Part shown: piece after piece, positions 59,220 through 64,000 of the stretch
Numbering within the stretch: the first letter of the stretch is position 1
How the letters are laid out: each line of letters begins with the position of its first letter
Assembly: GCF_940670765.1 (NCBI RefSeq)
Contig: NZ_CALNVW010000062.1
Coordinates: forward strand, 24,019-88,018
Length of the DNA: 64,000 nt
DNA from: Streptomyces sp. A 4/2
GTDB taxonomy: Bacteria; Actinomycetota; Actinomycetes; Streptomycetales; Streptomycetaceae
Reading direction: 5' to 3'
Position numbers and translations under genes: made by a program
The notes under the pieces: generated by a model
Databases searched by the model: none
What the model saw: the letters and a program-made list of their open reading frames with translations, nothing else
What the model was told of the DNA's origin: nothing

Positions 59220-60494
59220 GTGACTCTCAGCCGCCGCCGAGCCGCACTGTACGCACGCATCCCGGGCGGCCGGGACGGGCGCCGGATGCTCTGGATCGCC
59301 CTCGTGAACAAGACGGGCACCGGCCTCTGGATGGGCGCGGCAGCGCTGTACTTCACCCTGGTCGCCCACCTGCCGATCGCCGAGGTCGGCATCCTCATGG
59401 GCATCGCGGGAGCCGCCGGCATCGCGGGCTCACCACTCGCCGGCCACCTCGCCGACCGGCTTCCCCTCACCCGCATCCTCGTCGCGGCCCAGATACAGCA
59501 AGCCATCGCCCTGCTCGCCCTGCTGACCACCCACAACTTCGCACTCCTGCTGGTCTACTCCGCGGTCGGCAGCCTCGGCGACCGCGGATCCAACGTCCTC
59601 ACCAAGCTCTACTCGGCCCGGGTCAGCGGAGCGGACCGCATCCGGTACCAGGCCGTTCAGCGCACGGTCTCCAACGCGGGCTGGGCCATCGGCGGCCTCG
59701 CCGCGGCGATCACCCTCTCCGTCGGCACCACCCACGCATACCAGGGCCTGCTCATCGGCAACGCCGTGTCCTACGTCGTCATGTCGGCCCTCACCCTGCG
59801 CTGCGCGGAACCCCCGGCACCCTCACGGACGGTCGCCGGCTCGAAGGAATCGGGCCCGCCGGCCCGGCCGCCGAACCCCTGGCAGGACCGCACGTACCTC
59901 CTGTTCACCGCGACCGAAACGATGCTCTTCCTCGACGACGCGGTGCTCCAGGTCGGTATGCCCCTCTGGATCGTCCACGCCACCCACGCCCCGCACGGGC
60001 TCGCTCCGTTGCTGATGGTTCTCAACTGCCTGATGGTCGTCTTCTGCCAGGTGCCGCTCTCCCGCTTCGCCGGTACCCCCGAATCGGCGCGCAGGCTGCT
60101 GATGCCGCTCGCGGGCTTCTTCGTCGTCGGGTGCATCGCCACGAGTGCATCGGCCGGTGGCGGTACCGCACTCGCGGTGTCCATGCTCGTCCTCGCCGCG
60201 ATGGCACTGACCGTCGCGGAAATGCTGCACGCGACGGCCTCCTGGGAACTCTCGATCGCGCTCGCCGCCGATGACGCGCAGGGCGCCTATCTCGGGGTGC
60301 ACGGACTCGCCTCCTCCGCTCAGCGCAGCGGAGGGCCACTGCTCGTCACCGCGGTGATCGCGGCGGGCCCGCTGGCCTGGCCCGTGCTCGGCGCGGGTGT
60401 CGTCGCGACCTGCGTGGCACAGAGCCGGCTCGTGCGTACCCGGCTGCCCCGGCCCGCGTTGTCAGTGCCGCCGGTTACTGTGAGTGAGCATTGA
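59220..60494 (+). CDS. MFS transporter
   Basis: 424 aa from GTG 59220, with AAGGGGG 6 nt upstream. About 12 hydrophobic helices (LYFTLVAHLPIAEVGILMGIAGAAGIAGSPLAGHLADRL includes the MFS loop motif, here AGHLADRLPLTR). Later helices include LLMVLNCLMVVFCQVPLSRFAG and ALAVSMLVLAAMALTVAEML. No conserved antibiotic-exporter signature. Divergent from a MocR-like regulator with a shared palindrome; probably an exporter induced by that regulator's ligand. Confidence 0.88.
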   Translation: MTLSRRRAALYARIPGGRDGRRMLWIALVNKTGTGLWMGAAALYFTLVAHLPIAEVGILMGIAGAAGIAGSPLAGHLADRLPLTRILVAAQIQQAIALLALLTTHNFALLLVYSAVGSLGDRGSNVLTKLYSARVSGADRIRYQAVQRTVSNAGWAIGGLAAAITLSVGTTHAYQGLLIGNAVSYVVMSALTLRCAEPPAPSRTVAGSKESGPPARPPNPWQDRTYLLFTATETMLFLDDAVLQVGMPLWIVHATHAPHGLAPLLMVLNCLMVVFCQVPLSRFAGTPESARRLLMPLAGFFVVGCIATSASAGGGTALAVSMLVLAAMALTVAEMLHATASWELSIALAADDAQGAYLGVHGLASSAQRSGGPLLVTAVIAAGPLAWPVLGAGVVATCVAQSRLVRTRLPRPALSVPPVTVSEH

Positions 60495-60516
60495 TCCACC
60501 GTGCTCAGGGGGAGCC

Positions 60517-61401
60517 ATGGCGCAGAGCAATCAGAGCAGTTCCATGCGGCGGGCGTTGCGCCGCGAAGCACCGAGCACCGTCGGCCTGCTGGCCGACGAG
60601 CGGGACTTCGCGTCGATGAGGCGGTACCGCAGCTTCACCTTCGACGACCACACCACCTATCTCCAGCAGATCGAGGGCCTGTTGCGAGCCCTCACCGAAG
60701 AGGGGGTGCACACGACGGTCGCGTTGTTCGACCCGGAAGAGTTCGCGGAATTCTGCGAGGCCGCCGGACTGGACCCGGACTCGGCGGACAGCCGTACGCG
60801 CTTCACCGCGGGAATCGTGTCCGCCGGGGCGGCCCTGCCGTATGCCGGACAGCCGATCGACCGGCTGGTTCCGCTGCTCATCGACGAAGCGGTCCGCCAG
60901 GCCACGTGGGAGTACGCGACCATGGTGCTCGCCGAGAGAGGGGAGTGCGCCGACTGCGGCCAGGACATCGGCCGGGCCTCGTTCGACCGGGCCTCCCGGG
61001 CGCTGAAGAGCCTGCTCGACGGCGCGGGATCCGGCAGCCATCACCTGGTGTGCAGCGTGCCCGCCGAGGGCGAGCCACTTCTCGCCGTCCTGCACGCGGA
61101 GAGTCAGGAGGGCGCCGTCGCCCGTCTCGACCACACCGAGGGCGCGGCCTTCGTGACCGTCCTCGCGGCAGGCATCGCGCTGGAGAGTCCGGGCGGGGTG
61201 GTCATCCGTACGACAGCCTCCGGCCAGGACGACAAGGTCCGCGGCTGGCGGCTCCAGCGCGGACATCTGGTGCCGCTCACGGCAGGCGAAGTGTTCACCG
61301 CGTACTGCACGGACGCCGAGACCGGCGATCCCGTGTCACCCGAATCCGGTGTCGACTACTGCGCGGGATATGCCCTCCCGCAGGAGGACACCCACCACTG
61401 A
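60517..61401 (+). CDS. Conserved-looking hypothetical protein
   Basis: 294 aa from ATG 60517, with GGGGGAG 4 nt upstream, starting 23 bp after the MFS stop. It begins MAQSNQSSSMRRALRREAPS and carries RGECADCGQDIGRAS with a CxxC pair in a soluble protein. No recognisable domain or signal; length and codon use are normal. The strong hairpin at 61407 ends its transcript. The coupling to the MFS gene may be incidental; function unknown. Confidence 0.75.
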   Translation: MAQSNQSSSMRRALRREAPSTVGLLADERDFASMRRYRSFTFDDHTTYLQQIEGLLRALTEEGVHTTVALFDPEEFAEFCEAAGLDPDSADSRTRFTAGIVSAGAALPYAGQPIDRLVPLLIDEAVRQATWEYATMVLAERGECADCGQDIGRASFDRASRALKSLLDGAGSGSHHLVCSVPAEGEPLLAVLHAESQEGAVARLDHTEGAAFVTVLAAGIALESPGGVVIRTTASGQDDKVRGWRLQRGHLVPLTAGEVFTAYCTDAETGDPVSPESGVDYCAGYALPQEDTHH

Positions 61402-61406
61402 ACGCT

Positions 61407-61445
61407 GTGAGGGGCCTCCCGCCGACGTGGCGGGAAGCCCCTCAC
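61407..61445. terminator. Hairpin terminator between hypothetical gene and ptsI
   Basis: GTGAGGGG (61407-61414) pairs with CCCCTCAC (61438-61445), then after a 2-nt internal mismatch TCCCGCC pairs with GGCGGGA around a GACGT loop. It separates two converging genes. Confidence 0.85.
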
Positions 61446-61487
61446 GGAGCTACGGGACAGCGCATCGGCTGTTCGCCCGTGCGCCCG

Positions 61488-63158
61488 TTATTCGCCGGAC
61501 AACACCGCCTGTGCGGCCAGCCGGGCCTCACCAGCGGAGTCCGCGGCACGCGCGGCGGCAGCCGCACGCTCGCACTGCGCGAGCGTGTGCTTCGCGAGCG
61601 TCGTACGGACATACGGAATCGAGGCCGCACCCATGGACAGGCTCGTCACACCCAGACCGGTGAGCACACACGCGAGCAGCGGATCGGAGGCGGCCTCGCC
61701 GCACACACCACAGCTCTTTCCCTCGGCCTTCGCGGCGTCCGCGGACAACGCCACCAGGTCGAGCAGCGCGGGGTGCCACGGATCCTGGAGCCGGGACACG
61801 GCGCCGACCTGGCGGTCGGCGGCAAAGGTGTACTGCGCGAGGTCATTGGTGCCCAGTGACAGGAACTCGACCTCCTGCAGGATGGAGCGCGCCCGGAGCG
61901 CGGCGGACGGGATCTCCACCATCGCGCCGAACTTCGCCCGCAGACCTGCCTCACGGCAGGCGTCGGCGAATGCCTTGGCGTCGATCCGGTCGGCCACCAT
62001 CGGCGCCATGACTTCCAGATACACCGGAAGCCCCTCGGCGGCCTTGGCCAGCGCCGTCAACTGGGTGCGCAGTACCTCGGGGTGGTCCAGCAGGGAACGC
62101 AGCCCCCGCACACCGAGAGCGGGATTCGGTTCGTCGGCCGGCGTCAGGAATTCCAGCGGCTTGTCCGCCCCGGCGTCCAGCACCCGGACGACCACCCGGC
62201 TCTCGGGAAAGGCCTCCAGCACCTTGCGGTACGCCTCGACCTGCTTCTCCTCCGACGGCGCCTTGGCCGAGTTGTCGAGAAAGAGGAACTCGGTACGGAA
62301 GAGCCCGACGCCCTCGGCGCCGACCTCCAGCGCGGCAGGCACATCACCCGGCCCGCCGACATTGGCGAGCAGCGGAACCTTGTGCCCGTCGGACGTGGCT
62401 CCGGGGCCGGTCGAAGCGGCCAGCGACGCCTTGCGCGCGGCGGCAACGGACTCCAGTTCGGCGCGCTTACCGGCGTCCGGCTCGACGAACACCTCGCCCG
62501 TGCTGCCGTCCACCGCCACGACCGTGCCCTCGGCGAGCTCACCGGCGCCGGGCAGAGCGACCACGGCCGGCACTCCGAGCGCCCGCGCCAGAATCGCGCT
62601 GTGGCTGGTCGGCCCGCCCTCCTCCGTCACGAAGCCGAGCACCAGCGTGGGGTCGAGCAATGCGGTGTCCGCCGGGGCGAGGTCCCGCGCGATGAGTACG
62701 TACGGCTTGTCGCTGTCCGGCACCCCCGGCATCGGAATGCCCAGCAGCCGCGCGACGATCCGGTTCCGTACGTCATCGAGGTCGGCGACCCGCCCGGCGA
62801 GGTACTCACCGGCGCCCGCGAGCAGCGCCCGGTACGAGGCGAACGCGTCGAACACCGCGCGCTCCGCGGAACTGCCGACAGCGATACGCCGGTCCACATC
62901 GGCCATCAGCTCCGGGTCCTGAGCCATCAGGGCCTGAGCTTCGAGCACGTGCTGCGCCTCACCGCCGGCCAGATTGCCCCGGGCGATCAGATCGGCGGCC
63001 ACCGCCTCCAGGGCCCGACGTGCACGCCCCTGCTCGCGCTCCGCCTCCTCGGCGGGAATCTGCTTGGCCGGCGGCTCCAGAACTGCCGTACCCATGTGCC
63101 GAACCTCGCCGATCGCCACGCCGTGGCTCACTCCGACGCCTCGCAGTGTTGTCTGCAT
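61488..63158 (-). CDS. ptsI: PTS Enzyme I (phosphoenolpyruvate-protein phosphotransferase)
   Basis: 556 aa from ATG 63158. N-terminal SHGVAIGEVRHM, the phosphohistidine domain with active-site His186 in EEGGPTSHSAILARALGVPAVV, the PEP-binding barrel (GVGLFRTEFLFLD, NPALGVRGLR, FGAMVEIPSAALRA, FLSLGTNDLAQYTFAADR) and the catalytic Cys in GKSCGVCGEAASD. Complete EI. It phosphorylates HPr, the first step of PTS sugar uptake, including N-acetylglucosamine, which links chitinase products to DasR control in Streptomyces. It is 63 bp downstream of crr. Confidence 0.97.
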   Translation of the reverse strand: MQTTLRGVGVSHGVAIGEVRHMGTAVLEPPAKQIPAEEAEREQGRARRALEAVAADLIARGNLAGGEAQHVLEAQALMAQDPELMADVDRRIAVGSSAERAVFDAFASYRALLAGAGEYLAGRVADLDDVRNRIVARLLGIPMPGVPDSDKPYVLIARDLAPADTALLDPTLVLGFVTEEGGPTSHSAILARALGVPAVVALPGAGELAEGTVVAVDGSTGEVFVEPDAGKRAELESVAAARKASLAASTGPGATSDGHKVPLLANVGGPGDVPAALEVGAEGVGLFRTEFLFLDNSAKAPSEEKQVEAYRKVLEAFPESRVVVRVLDAGADKPLEFLTPADEPNPALGVRGLRSLLDHPEVLRTQLTALAKAAEGLPVYLEVMAPMVADRIDAKAFADACREAGLRAKFGAMVEIPSAALRARSILQEVEFLSLGTNDLAQYTFAADRQVGAVSRLQDPWHPALLDLVALSADAAKAEGKSCGVCGEAASDPLLACVLTGLGVTSLSMGAASIPYVRTTLAKHTLAQCERAAAAARAADSAGEARLAAQAVLSGE

Positions 63159-63221
63159 GTCACCCGTCTCCGAATTTCGTGGCTCGACTGGGAACTCCGC
63201 CGCCGCGGTGAATGGCCGATG

Positions 63222-63671
63222 TCACTGCCAGCTGAAGAGCGGCCCGCCAGATTCGACATCGCCGGTCTCGACCACGTCGGACAGCGAATCAGCAGTGGCT
63301 TCCAGCGCGACGACCGGGCAGACAGGAGACTTACCCGCGGTCTCGACCGCTGCCGGGTCCCAGCGCACCATGGCCTGACCGCGCTCCACCGTGTCGCCCT
63401 TGTTGACGAGCAACTCGAAGCCCTCGCCGTTGAGCTGAACCGTGTCGATACCGAGGTGCGTCAGCACCCCGTGGCCCTGTCCGTCGACGACGACGAAAGC
63501 GTGCGGATGCAGGGAGACGACGATGCCGTCGACCGGGGACACGGCCACCGAGGGCTCACGTGCGGGGTCAATAGCGGTACCCGGGCCCACCATTGCACCG
63601 GAGAACACGGGATCCGGCACTGCGGCGAGCCCGATCGCGCGTCCGGCGAGCGGAGATGTCACGGTGGTCAT
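63222..63671 (-). CDS. crr: PTS EIIA-Glc-type phosphocarrier
   Basis: 149 aa from ATG 63671 (an earlier in-frame ATG 63761 would add 30 poorly folded residues). Core EIIA-Glc: TSPLAGRAIGLAAVPDPVFSGAMVGPGTAIDP, IVVSLHPHAFVVVDGQGHGVLTHLGIDTVQLNGEGFELLVNKGD. His57 and the phosphoacceptor His72 (THLGIDTVQL) match the two active-site histidines of E. coli EIIA-Glc. It passes phosphate from HPr to membrane EIIBC sugar permeases. First gene of the crr-ptsI operon. A 17-bp palindrome lies 68 bp upstream. Confidence 0.97.
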   Translation of the reverse strand: MTTVTSPLAGRAIGLAAVPDPVFSGAMVGPGTAIDPAREPSVAVSPVDGIVVSLHPHAFVVVDGQGHGVLTHLGIDTVQLNGEGFELLVNKGDTVERGQAMVRWDPAAVETAGKSPVCPVVALEATADSLSDVVETGDVESGGPLFSWQ

Positions 63672-63739
63672 AGGGGGAGCCTCCCAGAGGGCGGAGCTTC
63701 GTGTGCCGCCGTCACTACCTGATGTGTTCTGGACGGCGT

Positions 63740-63756
63740 ACTCTTCAGAAGAGTAA
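63740..63756. promoter_or_regulatory. 17-bp palindrome upstream of crr
   Basis: TACTCTT-CAG-AAGAGTA is a perfect inverted repeat with 7-bp arms, 68 bp upstream of the crr start. It could be a regulator site or the 5'-UTR hairpin of the crr-ptsI transcript. Confidence 0.55.
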
Positions 63757-63960
63757 GTCATGATAAGTCCCGGTTCCGCCCGAGAGCGGCGGGTTGACAG
63801 ATCAAGGAACCCACCGGAAGCGATTTGCCTCGCTCCCTGGCGAGCTGTACTGTCGTACTCCTGCCTGACGCCAACACGACTATGAGTCGGGGGTCGGCAG
63901 CATCTAATCAGCCAAGACCTTAACCGGATGTCATTTCTGCATGTCTGCAGAATTGATGGT

Positions 63961-64000
63961 TCGGAAGAGCGAAAAGGCCTGATAGAGTCGGACTCGCCGG
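63961..64000 (+). promoter_or_regulatory. Probable rRNA operon promoter/leader at the window edge
   Basis: TTCGGA, 17 bp, TAGAGT forms a -35/-10 pair with the GAAAAGGCCTGATAGAGTCGG context typical of Streptomyces rrn promoters. The 16S gene would start beyond the window. Recognition is from memory of such leaders, not from alignment. Confidence 0.35.

Larger units (their letters stand above)
63672..64000. other. Upstream region of crr and window end
   Basis: About 330 bp without a supported protein gene; it holds the crr promoter on the reverse strand and, near 63960-64000, sequence resembling a ribosomal RNA operon leader on the forward strand. I looked for a DasR site upstream of crr and found none with more than the core half. 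Confidence 0.5.

Overview
The window is high-GC (about 70% by eye) actinomycete DNA, almost certainly a Streptomyces chromosome. GC-rich third positions, many GTG starts, 4-bp ATGA/GTGA gene overlaps, RbpA, a complete 'conservon' (histidine kinase, Roadblock, DUF742, GTPase) and a DasR-type chitinase promoter all support this. There are about 50 genes. I see no tRNA, transposase, integrase, prophage or CRISPR array. The last 45 bases resemble the leader of a ribosomal RNA operon lying just outside the window.

0-6 kb: a membrane molybdopterin oxidoreductase with a small membrane partner, then a tightly coupled set of GT2 glycosyltransferase, DUF2064 nucleotidyl/glycosyltransferase-like protein, SAM methyltransferase and GT87-type membrane mannosyltransferase. 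6-16.5 kb: secreted glycan degradation, with a 1175-aa GH2 enzyme and a 1232-aa GH35 beta-galactosidase converging on a perfect hairpin terminator, a TetR regulator, and a GH18 chitinase whose promoter carries two DasR-like sites. 16.5-23.4 kb: acyl-CoA dehydrogenase, a CrtC/AttH-like protein and an APH-type kinase, small hypotheticals, an Lrp/AsnC regulator and a YtcJ-type amidohydrolase.

23.8-32.3 kb: polyprenol-phosphate-mannose synthase (ppm1), fxsA and rbpA (with a consensus SigR promoter). Then come an Atg22/UMF1-type MFS gene, a GDPD and yczE in one operon, facing a MocR regulator. A FtsK/TraB-like ATPase with an altered P-loop and a 64-aa membrane protein follow. 32.4-36.8 kb: ankyrin and HEAT-repeat proteins, then the 5-oxoprolinase operon pxpABC.

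36.9-44.5 kb: the most unusual locus, a three-gene MukBEF/MksBEF/Wadjet JetABC-like SMC system. It has a kleisin-like 508-aa protein, a MukE-like 302-aa protein and a 1602-aa ATPase with a long coiled coil. No JetD/MksG nuclease is encoded beside it, and a small repeat-rich ORF bridges the first two genes. 44.7-49.6 kb: a two-helix membrane protein, then the cvnABCD conservon.

49.7-64 kb: SCPx-type thiolase with its zinc-ribbon partner, an Mpo1-like protein, a VanX-like D,D-dipeptidase, a Nudix hydrolase, a GH31 alpha-glucosidase, acetoacetyl-CoA synthetase, and a GntR/aminotransferase regulator divergent from an MFS exporter with a palindrome between them. A conserved hypothetical and the general PTS proteins EI (ptsI) and EIIA-Glc (crr) follow. 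Chitin degradation, the DasR-like sites and the PTS genes together suggest amino-sugar/PTS regulation as one theme. Most of the rest looks like conserved core Streptomyces chromosome rather than recently acquired DNA.
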